Positions 24,419 to 33,734 of a DNA stretch of 64,000 bases are shown piece by piece. This DNA comes from Deinococcus sp. KNUC1210 (GTDB taxonomy: Bacteria; Deinococcota; Deinococci; Deinococcales; Deinococcaceae), in contig NZ_CP092194.1 of assembly GCF_022344005.1 (NCBI RefSeq), positions 248,001-312,000 of the forward strand, read 5' to 3'. Every line of letters begins with the position of its first letter. Within the stretch, counting starts at the first letter, position 1. The position numbers were made by a program, and so were the translations under genes. A model generated the notes under the pieces. It was not told the DNA's origin and did no database searches. It saw only the letters and a list, made by a program, of their open reading frames with translations.

Positions 24419-25762
24419 ATGCTCCTTTCGTCCCCTCATCTGACGGCCAGCGCTTCGTCAGAGGCCGAAGTCAACGTGCGGGAGCTTCGTTCGCAGTTGC
24501 GAAAGCAGGTGGATACGGCACGCATGGGCAGCCGAATCCGGGTGGTCAGTGGAGGGCAGCTGCTGGCTGCTGTGGTCGGCCTGACCGATCTGCGGCACCT
24601 CGGCCTGAATCTGTCTGAAACCCGGCTGCACCGGAGGAATCCCGACGTTCGGAACCATCTACGTGTCGTGCTCGAACAGGCGCAGAACGGGCAGCCGACC
24701 CTCATCACGCTGCACGGGCAGGTGCAGGCGGGCGTGATCTCACCCGCGCAGCTGGCTCTCCTCCACACGCAGCATCCTCACGTAACCTTCAGTGCGCTCG
24801 ACACACCCCTGCGCGACGTCCTCGCCACCGCCGAACTGGGTGGCCGCACGCTGATTGCCCAGTCGGGTCAGATCGTCGGCGCGGTTGTCAGCCTTCAGGA
24901 TGCCCACGGCGCTTCCAGTCTTTCGCCTCATCAGGAGCAGCAGATGCAGATTCTTACCTTCTGGAATGAAAGTGGCGGTGCCACCAAGTCGACCATGGTC
25001 GCGGAGCTCGGCTACCTGCTCAGTCAACGCCACAATAGCGCCGGGCGGCCCAACCGGGTCCTGCTGATCGACCTGGATCCGCAGCGCAGCCTGACGCACC
25101 GGATGGGCCTGCTGGACGATCCGAACAGCAAGGCGAGACGACTGGGAGCCACCCTCAACACCGTACTTCAGGAAAGCGACAACGAATTTCCGGAGCCTTT
25201 TATTCCCAGCAGAATGCCGGGCCTGCGGGTCATTCCTGCCCATCAGCAGCTGCGGTCGCTCGAAAACATTCTGATCAGCGACGATCTGCTCCTGACCGGT
25301 CTGAAAGGTGCCCTGAGGGCGCTGGACCATCAGTATGACTACGTGTTAATCGATACCCCGCCGAGCAACGGTGGCCTGACACGCGCCGCTCTGGTTGCTT
25401 CCGATTTCGCGGTGGTACCCATGCCGACGCACATCAAGAGTGTCGAGAATCTGGAGAACGTCACGGCTGTGCTGGCTCAGTGTCGGCGGCTGACGCCGCA
25501 GCTTCGGATTGCGAATTTTATTCCCACGACCTACAACAAAGGAAGGGTGCAGGACCGTGAGATTCTGGAGCTGATGCAGACGCAGTTGACGGCGCTGGCT
25601 CCTGTTTCGCCGCCCGTCACCGAGCGCCCTGCCGTCTTCAGAGACGTAATTCCTGCACGCGGCGCGGTGGCCCTCGATCAGCCGAAAAATCCGGCCACGG
25701 CGGAACTGAATGTGGTGCTCGACTACCTGCTCAATGCCATCCGAGAGCCGGTGAACGGATGA
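24419..25762 (+). CDS. parA: ParA-family partition ATPase with a triple Phd/YefM-like N-terminal region
   Basis: 447 residues, about 180 more than a small ParA. Residues 176-447 are the ATPase: FWNESGGATKST (Walker A), VLLIDLDPQRSLTHRM (switch I/A'), YDYVLIDTPPSNGG (Walker B). The Walker A is deviant: the signature Lys of KGGxGK is Ser185 and the Gly before the catalytic Lys is Thr189. Residues 18-163 hold three repeats of one pattern, LRxxLxxAxxGxxxLIxxxGQxxAxVxS (at about 20-58, 80-113, 131-162), which resembles the Phd/YefM antitoxin fold used for DNA binding. Plasmid P1-type ParA proteins also have N-terminal DNA-binding regions, usually HTH. It overlaps parB by four bases. Confidence 0.85.
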   Translation: MLLSSPHLTASASSEAEVNVRELRSQLRKQVDTARMGSRIRVVSGGQLLAAVVGLTDLRHLGLNLSETRLHRRNPDVRNHLRVVLEQAQNGQPTLITLHGQVQAGVISPAQLALLHTQHPHVTFSALDTPLRDVLATAELGGRTLIAQSGQIVGAVVSLQDAHGASSLSPHQEQQMQILTFWNESGGATKSTMVAELGYLLSQRHNSAGRPNRVLLIDLDPQRSLTHRMGLLDDPNSKARRLGATLNTVLQESDNEFPEPFIPSRMPGLRVIPAHQQLRSLENILISDDLLLTGLKGALRALDHQYDYVLIDTPPSNGGLTRAALVASDFAVVPMPTHIKSVENLENVTAVLAQCRRLTPQLRIANFIPTTYNKGRVQDREILELMQTQLTALAPVSPPVTERPAVFRDVIPARGAVALDQPKNPATAELNVVLDYLLNAIREPVNG

Positions 25763-26703
25763 CGACCAAGCAGGGCAAGACCAGTATCGCCGGACTGATC
25801 AATCTGGGTCAGGCTGTCGAAAACTACCAGCAGATCAATGTCAGTCAGGTGGAAGTGGATCAGATCGTGTTGATCCCCGGCCATAATCCACGCGGAGCGG
25901 CGCTGGGCGAACAGGCTTTCCAGGGGCCTGAATACCAGGACCTCAAGCAGAGTATCGCGGAACTCGGTGACGTCTTTCAGCCGGTGCTGCTGCGCCCGAA
26001 AGCCAACAGCAACATGTATGAATTGGTAGCGGGTGAGCGGCGCCTGCGAATCGTCCGGGAACTCGGGCTGCCGCGCATCAGCGCCGTGATCCGGACGCTG
26101 AACGACGATCAGGCCTACAAACTGGCCCGCCAGGAAAACGCGCTGCGGGCACCTGTGGCAAAGATCGATCAGCTTTTTTCGTCGATGAATCAGCTCGCCC
26201 AGCGCCTTGGCCTCAGCGCTTCTGCGGTACGCGGCGTCCTGATCCGCGCACGCGATCTTCAGGCGCAGGGAAAGGCTGCCGAAGACGGCACACCGGAAGC
26301 ACTCGCCCTGCGTCTGATCGAGGAGCTTCATCTGCCAAAAATTGGCACGCTGGTACGCTCTGCACGGCTGCTCGATCTCAATGCCGACGAACGTCAGGCG
26401 CTCCGGGAAGGGCTGGCAGAGGGCGCGGCGCTCGCACTCCTCGATCTTCAGGACCACCCACGCCGGGCCGCGCTGCTACAGCAGGCGATGGCTGAAGGCT
26501 GGTCGGCCCGGCGGATGGAAACGGAAGTCAAAGACCTGCTGTCGGGGGGCGCTCCACGTCCTCAGATCGGGAGCCTGCTGACACAGACCCAGAAGGTCCT
26601 GAGCGGAGCCAGGGTGCGGAAGCTCAGTCAGCGGCAGCAGCAGCAGGTTGAAGAGGCACTGTCGGCGCTGGTCGAGCAACTTCGGAAGATCGTGGCCGAC
26701 TGA
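25759..26703 (+). CDS. parB: ParB-family centromere-binding protein
   Basis: A 314-residue protein. VEVDQIVLIPGHNPRG and DLKQSIAELGDVFQPVLLRP lead to the ParB box MYELVAGERRLRIVREL and the QENALRAPV segment, then an HTH (LAQRLGLSASAVRGVLIRAR). The usual ENIQRxxL is changed to QENALRAPVA. The C-terminal third is helical and ends with KLSQRQQQQVEEALSAL, a likely dimerisation helix. ATGA overlap with parA. Candidate binding sites lie 65 bases before parA and immediately after this gene. Confidence 0.9.
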   Translation: MTTKQGKTSIAGLINLGQAVENYQQINVSQVEVDQIVLIPGHNPRGAALGEQAFQGPEYQDLKQSIAELGDVFQPVLLRPKANSNMYELVAGERRLRIVRELGLPRISAVIRTLNDDQAYKLARQENALRAPVAKIDQLFSSMNQLAQRLGLSASAVRGVLIRARDLQAQGKAAEDGTPEALALRLIEELHLPKIGTLVRSARLLDLNADERQALREGLAEGAALALLDLQDHPRRAALLQQAMAEGWSARRMETEVKDLLSGGAPRPQIGSLLTQTQKVLSGARVRKLSQRQQQQVEEALSALVEQLRKIVAD

Positions 26704-26713
26704 TATCGGGCGT

Positions 26714-26732
26714 CACTTTCAGTGTGAAAGTG
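26714..26732. repeat. Candidate ParB site (parS-like), downstream copy
   Basis: CACTTTCAGTGTGAAAGTG, exact reverse complement of the site at 24335-24353, starting 11 bases after the parB stop codon. It is followed within two bases by a long hairpin that contains a third copy of the core. Confidence 0.6.
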
Positions 26733-26733
26733 G

Positions 26734-26779
26734 ACAGAGGCAGGGGGGACTTTCACACTGAAAGTCCCCCTGCCTCTGT
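26734..26779. terminator. Bidirectional hairpin between parB and topA with an embedded parS-like core
   Basis: A stem of 21 base pairs with one bulged G and a three-base loop: left arm from ACAGAGGCAG (26734) to ACTTTCA, right arm TGAAAGT to GCCTCTGT (26779). The top of the stem, ACTTTCACACTGAAAGT (26749-26765), is the core of the ParB-type palindrome. It separates the convergent parB and topA genes and probably ends both transcripts; ParB binding there would couple the two roles. Confidence 0.6.
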
Positions 26780-26817
26780 TCGTCAAGCAGCAAATCCAGT
26801 CAACATGTCCTGAATGA

Positions 26818-28884
26818 TCAGGCTGGTTTTTTCCGGCGGGTTGCTGGTTTGCTGGCAGCGGGTTGACTGGCGGTGTTCGGTGGTTTGGAGCCAGCAGCGC
26901 GGGGTTTGCGCTTCGGCGGTGACTTGCTGTCGTCCTGCGCCCTGGGTTTGCTGGCACGCTTTGCCGGTTTTCCGGCCGTCCAGGTGCCCGCCAGAATCTG
27001 ATCGGCAACGGCGGCTGTCAGGTCGGCAGGAATGACCTGGGCAGGGAAGACGGTTCGCTGGCCCTGCCGCTGAAGCTGCGCTCCATCACGGTGGGCCTGC
27101 AGCACCGTTCCTTCGAGATGCGGCAGGCTCAGCCGGGGAGCGTCGCGCTGTGCGTGCTGAATAACGCCGTGGAGTCCCTGGGTCCAGAAGCGGTTCAGGT
27201 AGTCCAGCCGCGACAGTGCTCCGGAGGCCACGGCGTCCAGTCCCGCTTCCATCTCGGCGGTAAAGCCCTGCGCCGTCACCTGGGGAAGCTGCCGGGCAAG
27301 ATACGCCGCCACCAGCAGTCCGGTCGCGGTCACGGCCAGGGCGCGGCCTTCCAGCCGGGCATAGTCGCGAGTCTGGAGCGTGGCGAGTGTCTGTGCGTAG
27401 GTGCTGGGCCGCCCGATGCCCGCCTTTTCCATCGCCTGAACCAGTGTGGCCTCGGTATAGCGGCTGGGAGCAGACGTTTTCTTGCCTTCCAGTGGGCGCA
27501 TCTTCAGCGGGTAGGTCTGGCCCACCTGGAGCGCGGGCAGACGCTGAGTGTCCTTTTCCTCGTCTTCGTCGGCCAGCAGCTGGGTATAGCCTGCCGATTT
27601 CAGGACGCGGCCCTGGGCCATCAGGGTGGCCGCGCCGCAGGAGAGCAGGATCACTGTTTTGTCGTACACCGCGTCGTGCATCTGGCTGGCAACGGTGCGC
27701 TGATACACCAGGGTATAGAGCGCGAGTTCATCGCCCTTCAGATCGGTGGTGTCGGGGGGCCGCCACGCCTTGCCCGCCGGACGGATGGCTTCGTGTGCTT
27801 CCTGGGCGCTCTGGTTGCGGGTGGCATACTGGCGCGGCTGTGCTGGAACGGCCGCTGCTCCGAACAGCCGCACGGCTTCCTTCCTGGCCTCCTGAAGCGC
27901 CTCATCGCTGAGGCTGGGGCTGTCGGTTCGCATGTAGGTGATGTAGCCGCCCTCATAGAGCTTCTGTGCCAGATCCATCACCTGCTTGGCACCGAACCGG
28001 AGTCGCCCGCCCGCCTGCTGGAGCGTGCTGGTGATGAACGGCGGCTGGGGTCTGGAGCGGGTTTCGCTCGTCTCGACACTCAGGACGGTGGCTGCCCTGC
28101 CGTCGAGGTAGGCGTGCAGGGTCTTGGCCTGCCCATCTGTCATGACCAGCACGTCTGCACCGTCTTTCAGCACGCCGTCCTGGGTGAAGTCGCTGGCTTT
28201 GGCGAGCGTCTGTCCGTCCGGACGGTCTTTGGTTCTCAGCTGTATGACGGTGGCAAGGAAGGGTGGCTTGCTGCCGACTTCGGCGCGAATCAGCCAGTAG
28301 GCGGCGGGTTTGAAGCGCATGCGGGCACTTTCGCGCTGGGCCAGCAGCATCAGGGCGGCACTCTGGACACGTCCGGCGCTCAGGCCCTTCCCGACGGTGT
28401 TCCAGAGCAGCGGACTGACCTGATAGCCCACCAGCCGGTCGATGACGCGGCGGGCCTCCTGCGCGGCAACCAGGTTCAGATCGAGCGGCCGCAGGTTCTT
28501 CAGGGCGTCCTGCAACGCTTCTTTAGTGATCTCGTGGAAGACCATCCGCTGGGGATTGTTCAGTTCCAGCAGCTGCGAGAGATGCCAGCTGATGCTCTCA
28601 CCCTCACGGTCGTCATCGGACGCCAGGATCACCCGGTCGGCTTTGGCGGCGAGCGCCCGCAGACCTGAAACGGTGCGCTCCTTGCTTTCCGGCACGACGT
28701 AGATCGGCTGAAAGGTGGTGGGATTGACGCCAAGGTTGGCCCAGGGTTCCTGGCGATACCGCTCGGGCAGGTCTTCCTTGCGGTTGGGCAGGTCGCGGAC
28801 GTGTCCCAGACTGGCCTGGACGGTATAGCCGCTGCCGAGATAGCTGGCGATCTTTTTGGCTTTGGCGGGGGACTCGACGATCAC
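26818..28884 (-). CDS. topA: Type IA DNA topoisomerase (topoisomerase I)
   Basis: 688 residues. IVESPAKAKKIASYLG begins the Toprim domain (ASDDDREGESISWHL acidic triad), followed by EARRVIDRLVGYQVSPLLW and the active site GGYITYMRTDSPSLSDEAL, whose Tyr attacks DNA. It relaxes negative supercoils. There are no Cys4 zinc fingers; the C-terminus is instead a long Lys/Pro/Ala-rich basic tail. The GTG at 28884 is the only standard start in frame, yet it removes the NTLV part of the usual N-terminus. The sequence AAGAGGTGA points to an ATC codon at 28896 as a possible non-standard start. A plasmid- or chromid-borne extra copy is inferred. Confidence 0.88.
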   Translation of the reverse strand: MIVESPAKAKKIASYLGSGYTVQASLGHVRDLPNRKEDLPERYRQEPWANLGVNPTTFQPIYVVPESKERTVSGLRALAAKADRVILASDDDREGESISWHLSQLLELNNPQRMVFHEITKEALQDALKNLRPLDLNLVAAQEARRVIDRLVGYQVSPLLWNTVGKGLSAGRVQSAALMLLAQRESARMRFKPAAYWLIRAEVGSKPPFLATVIQLRTKDRPDGQTLAKASDFTQDGVLKDGADVLVMTDGQAKTLHAYLDGRAATVLSVETSETRSRPQPPFITSTLQQAGGRLRFGAKQVMDLAQKLYEGGYITYMRTDSPSLSDEALQEARKEAVRLFGAAAVPAQPRQYATRNQSAQEAHEAIRPAGKAWRPPDTTDLKGDELALYTLVYQRTVASQMHDAVYDKTVILLSCGAATLMAQGRVLKSAGYTQLLADEDEEKDTQRLPALQVGQTYPLKMRPLEGKKTSAPSRYTEATLVQAMEKAGIGRPSTYAQTLATLQTRDYARLEGRALAVTATGLLVAAYLARQLPQVTAQGFTAEMEAGLDAVASGALSRLDYLNRFWTQGLHGVIQHAQRDAPRLSLPHLEGTVLQAHRDGAQLQRQGQRTVFPAQVIPADLTAAVADQILAGTWTAGKPAKRASKPRAQDDSKSPPKRKPRAAGSKPPNTASQPAASKPATRRKKPA

Positions 28885-29561
28885 CAGAGTATTGATACAG
28901 AATCACCTCTTAAAGATATGTTAGCAGCAGAATACAGATTGCATCAGCCCTGTGGCGGGTGAGGTCAGAGGGTCGCTCCGTGAAGCCGCGCTGAGGTCAC
29001 GGCAATGTGGATTCTAAGCGGTGCGCTGGGCCGGTGATCGGTGAAGGAGTCGAGAGCCGGTGGGGGAGAGGCTGGATGAACACATTAAGAGCGGAGCGGT
29101 GAAGGAGCAGGATTTTCGTCAGCCACTTGCGTCTTCTGATAGTGATGAGGGTGGTTTGGCGGGAGTCCTCATGAAGTCTGTTCGGGAAAACCCACCGCTT
29201 TTGTGTTGACTGCTTCTCCACGACATTTCCCTGAAGACCTGTGCTGCCGCGTTGCAGTCAATTTTTATACGATGAAGATTTATTCATCTTGGAGCATCCG
29301 TCTGATGAACATTAATCTCAATCAGAAACGAGTCAGAAAACATGAGAAGCGGATATATTAAAGGTGCTGTGAAGCATAGATAAACCATCCGGCACATTTG
29401 TACTCTTTCACGAGGCGAAAGTCTCGCATAGACTCATTTCGTTCACAGGGATCCTTACTCTGGTTTGCAAGATGCCGTTGCCGTCGTGCAATGACAAGCG
29501 TGCAAGCTTTAGGGGGATAGGTATTTATAGGCAACATGCCTGTAGGAAGTTAAGGAGGCTT
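28885..29561. other. Intergenic region, no gene seen
   Basis: Moderately AT-rich, especially 29260-29400. It must contain the leftward topA promoter and the rightward promoter of the DUF11 lipoprotein gene. A 74-codon minus-strand frame (28997-29221) is not supported by composition or a ribosome site. I see no repeat or RNA structure that stands out. Confidence 0.5.
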
Positions 29562-32264
29562 ATGAATTTAAAGATCGGTGTACTTGCTTTGACAGGTGTT
29601 CTTCTTCTTGCATCGTGCGGTGGCGGCACTGTTACGCCCGTCACGCCCACGGTCGGCTCTGTTACGATTCCCAGCGGTAACGGTTATACCGTCGTCATTA
29701 CCGATTCCAGCGGCAATGTCGTTCCCAGCAGCAGCTACAACAACCTGACCCCTGGCACCTACACCGTGACCTTCAGCCAGACTGGGTATGTCAGCCAGTC
29801 ACAGACCTTCACGGTCTCGGCTGGACAGAGCGTGGTTCTGACCGCTCCGACGCTGGTGGCAGTGACCCCCGTGACGGTCTCGGGCGCGTACTACCTGGAC
29901 GCCAACGGCAAACAGGTCGCCATCACCCAGGACGATCTGAACAACGCCGGAACGCGCTTCGTGTTCTATGCCTGGCTGCAAAACCAGGCAGGCGGCATCG
30001 ACCCCACCAAGCTGGCTGGCCCCACCGACCCCGGCACCCCCGCAGCCAACGAGCTGGCGGAAGTGGCGCCCCTCAACACCCAGAACGTCGCTGCGGGCTA
30101 CGTGGCCTACAAGAGCACCGACGGCGTAATTCATCCGCTGGTCGGCGCGAACGTGCGCTGGGACATCCTCGCCCAGACCGGCAACGTGCGCTTCTCGGCG
30201 GCCGATGACGGCGGCGCACCCTCCGGTGCCGTGGGTCGTCAGGACATCAACGACAACGCCCTGAGCGCCAACACCTACACCAACAGCGCCACGGGCAGCA
30301 ACGTCCGTTTCCCGTCGAGCGCCGAGTACCCCCTGTACAACATCACCGGCGTCAACACGCCCGATACCAACGGCTTCACCTGGACGGCGCTGAACCACGA
30401 TCCGGCCGTGACGGCAGCCACTGCCCGCGTCCGTGCTGTCGCCTACGTGAACGGCACCGAGATCACCAAGCGCTTCCTGGACAAGACCTTCGCGCCCAGT
30501 GCCAAGCTCGCGATCACCAAGACCGTCAACCCCACCGGCGTCGGCCTGAACCAGGCTGGCAACTACACCATCACCGTGACGAACAGCGGTGCAGGCCCGG
30601 CCACCGGCATCCAGCTGAACGACGTGCTGAAGTCGGGCGACGGCAGTGTGTACAACATCACCGCTCCGGCAGGTGGCACCGCGAACGCCACCGACGGCTT
30701 CGACGCCACCTTCGATCTGGCCCCCGGTGCGAGCCGCACCTTCACCTTCACCGGTCAGGCGAGCGCGGTCGGCGTGTACTGTGACGTGGCGACCGTCGTG
30801 ACCTACAACAACGGTAGCTTCGGCGCCGTGACCCCTACCAACCTGAACGCTCAGGCCTGCCTCACGGTCACTGCCCCCACCCTGAACATCGTCAAGTCGC
30901 TCGGTACGGTGGACGCCACTGGCGCCTTCACTCCGATTGCCAGCGGCGCGGTGGTCAACCCGAATACGCCGGTTTTCGCCCGTATCACCGTCAGCAACCA
31001 GGGCACGGCTCCCGCCACCAACGTGGTCGTGACCGATCAGCTCGACCCCAGCACCACGGCAGCGGCGAGCTACGCCATCAAGAGTGCGCCCGTGTCCAGC
31101 CCGGCTGGCATCACCTCGACGGTCAACCCCGCCAACAGCGGCTTTGTCACCGGCGCCTTCAACCTGGCTCCTGGTGCGACCACCAGCTTCACCTTCAGCG
31201 CGGCCGGTGCCGTCGACGGAACCTACTGCGATACCGGTACGTTCACTGCCACCAGCAATAACGGCTCGGCGGTCACCCCGGCCACCTCGAACATCGCCTG
31301 CTTCAAGGTCGCCAGCCCCAGACTCGCCATCACCAAGACCAACAGCCAGATCGCCGGTCAGCCGCCTCTGAACACCCTGACCCCAGGCAGCAGCTACGCC
31401 AGCACCATCACCGTGACCAACAGCGGCAGCGCCACCGCCACCGCCGTGGCAGTCAGCGACCTGCTCGGTCAGATCGCGGGCGGCAACACCTTCATGAACT
31501 TCGGCAGCGGCAGCTACACCGTGACCGGCACCGCGCAGGCAGGCAGCGTGAGCTTCGCGAACAACCGCGTCAGCACCACGCCCGCCACCATCGATCTGGC
31601 TCCGGGAGCCGTCCTGACCCTGAACCTCACGAGCACCGTGCCTCAGGGCGCACCGGCTGGACAGTACTGCGATATCGGCAGCTACAGCAGCACCAACGCC
31701 GGCACCGGCCAGGCCCAGGCCTGCGTCACCGTCGTCACCTTCCTCTCCGAGCAGACGCAGCTGACCGACACCCTCGATCCGATTCGTCAGGGCGATACGA
31801 CGGGCACCATCGTCGCCAGCTTCGGCAGCGTCGAGCCTGCTTCCAACGAAGCGGCCATCAACAACGTGTTCATCTACAACTTCGGCGCGACGGACCCGAT
31901 CCAGCAGACGCCCGGCGTGTTCAACTTCAGCAACACGCAGGTCTACTACGATCCGACCCCGGTCCGGGACCCCAACACCGGTGCGATCACCAGCGACTAC
32001 ACCCACTCCAGCTCGACGCTGCTGACCGTGGGCACGCAGTACACCGTCAATGCCAACAGCGGTGTCGGCCAGCAGACCATCACCCTGAACCCCACCTTCG
32101 CCATCACCCCCGGCGGCGTGATCATCGTCCGCACCCAGGTCACTGCTCCGGCTGGAACCCCCGCACGTCAGTACCAGGAGACGATGCGCTGGAACAACAC
32201 TGGCCAGGGCGACAACCAGGCCTACACCAACTTCAAGGCCGAGTCGACCACCGTCACTCCCTGA
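29562..32264 (+). CDS. Large cell-surface lipoprotein with DUF11 repeats
   Basis: 900 residues from ATG 29562, which has TAAGGAGG before it; the frame is open further upstream but without a signal. LLLASCGGG is a lipobox (lipidated Cys at about 20). Residues 30-100 resemble a PEGA/carboxypeptidase-regulatory beta-sandwich (NLTPGTYTVTFSQTGYVSQSQ). Then follow three DUF11-type repeats, each opening LxITKTxxP or LNIVKS and containing ITVTNSGAGPATGIQLNDVL-like strands, and a C-terminal beta-rich domain. Cys pairs near YCDVATV, YCDTGTF and YCDIGSY mark the ends of repeats. Probably a surface or S-layer-associated structural protein. Codon use is uniform and strongly GC3-biased. Confidence 0.8.
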   Translation: MNLKIGVLALTGVLLLASCGGGTVTPVTPTVGSVTIPSGNGYTVVITDSSGNVVPSSSYNNLTPGTYTVTFSQTGYVSQSQTFTVSAGQSVVLTAPTLVAVTPVTVSGAYYLDANGKQVAITQDDLNNAGTRFVFYAWLQNQAGGIDPTKLAGPTDPGTPAANELAEVAPLNTQNVAAGYVAYKSTDGVIHPLVGANVRWDILAQTGNVRFSAADDGGAPSGAVGRQDINDNALSANTYTNSATGSNVRFPSSAEYPLYNITGVNTPDTNGFTWTALNHDPAVTAATARVRAVAYVNGTEITKRFLDKTFAPSAKLAITKTVNPTGVGLNQAGNYTITVTNSGAGPATGIQLNDVLKSGDGSVYNITAPAGGTANATDGFDATFDLAPGASRTFTFTGQASAVGVYCDVATVVTYNNGSFGAVTPTNLNAQACLTVTAPTLNIVKSLGTVDATGAFTPIASGAVVNPNTPVFARITVSNQGTAPATNVVVTDQLDPSTTAAASYAIKSAPVSSPAGITSTVNPANSGFVTGAFNLAPGATTSFTFSAAGAVDGTYCDTGTFTATSNNGSAVTPATSNIACFKVASPRLAITKTNSQIAGQPPLNTLTPGSSYASTITVTNSGSATATAVAVSDLLGQIAGGNTFMNFGSGSYTVTGTAQAGSVSFANNRVSTTPATIDLAPGAVLTLNLTSTVPQGAPAGQYCDIGSYSSTNAGTGQAQACVTVVTFLSEQTQLTDTLDPIRQGDTTGTIVASFGSVEPASNEAAINNVFIYNFGATDPIQQTPGVFNFSNTQVYYDPTPVRDPNTGAITSDYTHSSSTLLTVGTQYTVNANSGVGQQTITLNPTFAITPGGVIIVRTQVTAPAGTPARQYQETMRWNNTGQGDNQAYTNFKAESTTVTP

Positions 32265-32287
32265 TCTTCAAAACACCCATTCATCCC

Positions 32288-32319
32288 AGAAGGAACGCTG
32301 CTCGGGCGTTCCTTCTTTG
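32288..32319 (+). terminator. Terminator of the DUF11 lipoprotein gene
   Basis: AGAAGGAACGC pairs perfectly with GCGTTCCTTCT (32306-32316) around a 7-base loop, 24 bases after the stop codon, with a short TTT run inside and after the right arm. Confidence 0.75.
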
Positions 32320-32330
32320 CTGTACCACGG

Positions 32331-33290
32331 GTGGCAGGAGCGCCTCCGCTTTCTCCGGCTGCTCGAAACTCAAATCACAGCACCCAGGAACTCGCCGAGT
32401 TCCTGGGTGTTTCGGTGAGGAGCGTCCGCAATAGGAAGGATCGCCTCCGTCACCCTGGACCAGACGCCTCCAAGCCACCGCCTCCATGGGCCGACCACCC
32501 GCACGCTCCGGGGAGTAGCGTGACGTCCTCAAAAGTCTCCTGGTTGAGGGTGCATTGGCTCAAGGTTTTCCGGATGTCAGCTGAACGACCCTTCGGGTGA
32601 GGGCGGTCATCGGTCGTCAGTTCAGCCTCTGGCATCACCGCGATCATGTTCGGAACATCCTGCATCAGCTCAGCTGCTCCTGCCAAAAGCTCGATCAACG
32701 CGCCCTAGAACAGAACCCAGAAGCTGTAGCTCCTTGGATTCGAACGTCCCTTCCCAAGATTAAAAAAAGAGCGACTGAAGCGACGCTGGTGATTCCAAGG
32801 TGAGGTGGGCTTCAATCTCAAAGGCACGGTGATACACACTTGCGCGCTGCGCGGCCAGACCCCTTGGTACTCGGCAAGGCCAATTGGGACAAGGTTTTAA
32901 CCATCGGCGCGATCACCAGGGCTGGCCAGTTCCTGCAACACACGCAACAGGGCACGTTCAAAGGCCCGGATGTGATTCACTTCTTCCAGCACATGTTGAC
33001 ACACATCCCGGTGGAGGTCGTGGAGGTGCTGGACCATGCTGGCATCCACAAAACGAAGGCCGTGACGGCCTTCGTCGAAGGGTGAATCCTGAATCCGGCT
33101 GTTCCTGCAGGACCTCCCGCCCTCTGCGCCGGAGGTGAACCCGGTTGAGTTGGTGTGGGCGGACGTCAAGCGGAACCTCCTGAGGAACTTCTGCGCGCGG
33201 ACGATGAAGGAACTCAAAGTCGGGTGGCAGCGCGTCCGAGATGTCCGCCTCCCTAATCGCCTCCTGCACAGCGACCTTCCACCGTGAACT
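32331..33290 (+). mobile_element. Decayed IS630-family insertion sequence
   Basis: Fragments of one transposase in changing frames: ELAEFLGVSVRSVRNRKDRL (N-terminal HTH, near 32390), DHVRNILHQLSCSCQKLDQRA (near 32640), KANWDKVLTIGAITRAGQFL, then FKGPDVIHFFQHMLTHIPVE, LDHAGIHKTKAVTAFVEG (second catalytic Asp region), and PPSAPEVNPVELVWADVKRN (third, Glu) ending near LLHSDLP at 33286. This is the DDE order of IS630/Tc1-type transposases. At least three frameshifts make it inactive. Terminal repeats could not be defined. Confidence 0.75.
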
Positions 33291-33734
33291 TCAGCTGAGA
33301 TCAAGAGAGCGCTTCGGGCATCATGTGGGAGCACAGCGCTCAGGTTCTCAACTTTGCCCTCTGGTTCATCTGGATATTGCACGCTTCCTGCTCCTCTGCG
33401 CGTTTGTGAGCGGCCCAGCCTGACTCGCTACGGGTGGTTCTTCATTGACCTGATAAGCGTCTTGGCGACCTCGTTCGATCTGACGGACCATTGCGCCGAG
33501 GCCGAGATGTAACGCCCTCTAGCAGGGCGGTCTGAATGCCAACTACGCGGAGTTCGCAGCGCAGACCGAGGAGGTGATGCTGCGGAGCGACGGCTACGGT
33601 GTCTCCAGGGTCAGGTGCAACCAGTGGATGACCACAGGAGTACCTCCTGCAACAGTCCTAACCCCCTCGTGCATCCATTCCGGTACCAACTCAGCAATCA
33701 CAGGCCTGGCTGACCCCCTGATCAAAAAAAACAG
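33291..33734. other. Scar region without a recognisable gene
   Basis: Between the IS630 remnant and the diguanylate cyclase fragment. Short open stretches on the plus strand (such as AAQTEEVMLRSDGYGVSRVRC near 33560) look coding-like but match nothing I recognise. The region is best read as rearrangement debris. Confidence 0.4.

Noticed and set aside
24436..26779. A replication origin near parAB
   Set aside because: No Rep-like gene, iteron array or cluster of DnaA boxes was seen; only the ParB-type palindromes are supported.
29799..32006. A 735-codon open frame on the minus strand across the DUF11 lipoprotein
   Set aside because: It is the mirror of a GC3-rich coding strand: its composition (Gly/Ala/Val/Arg-rich, no domains) is typical of such shadows, and the plus strand has the lipobox, ribosome site and terminator.
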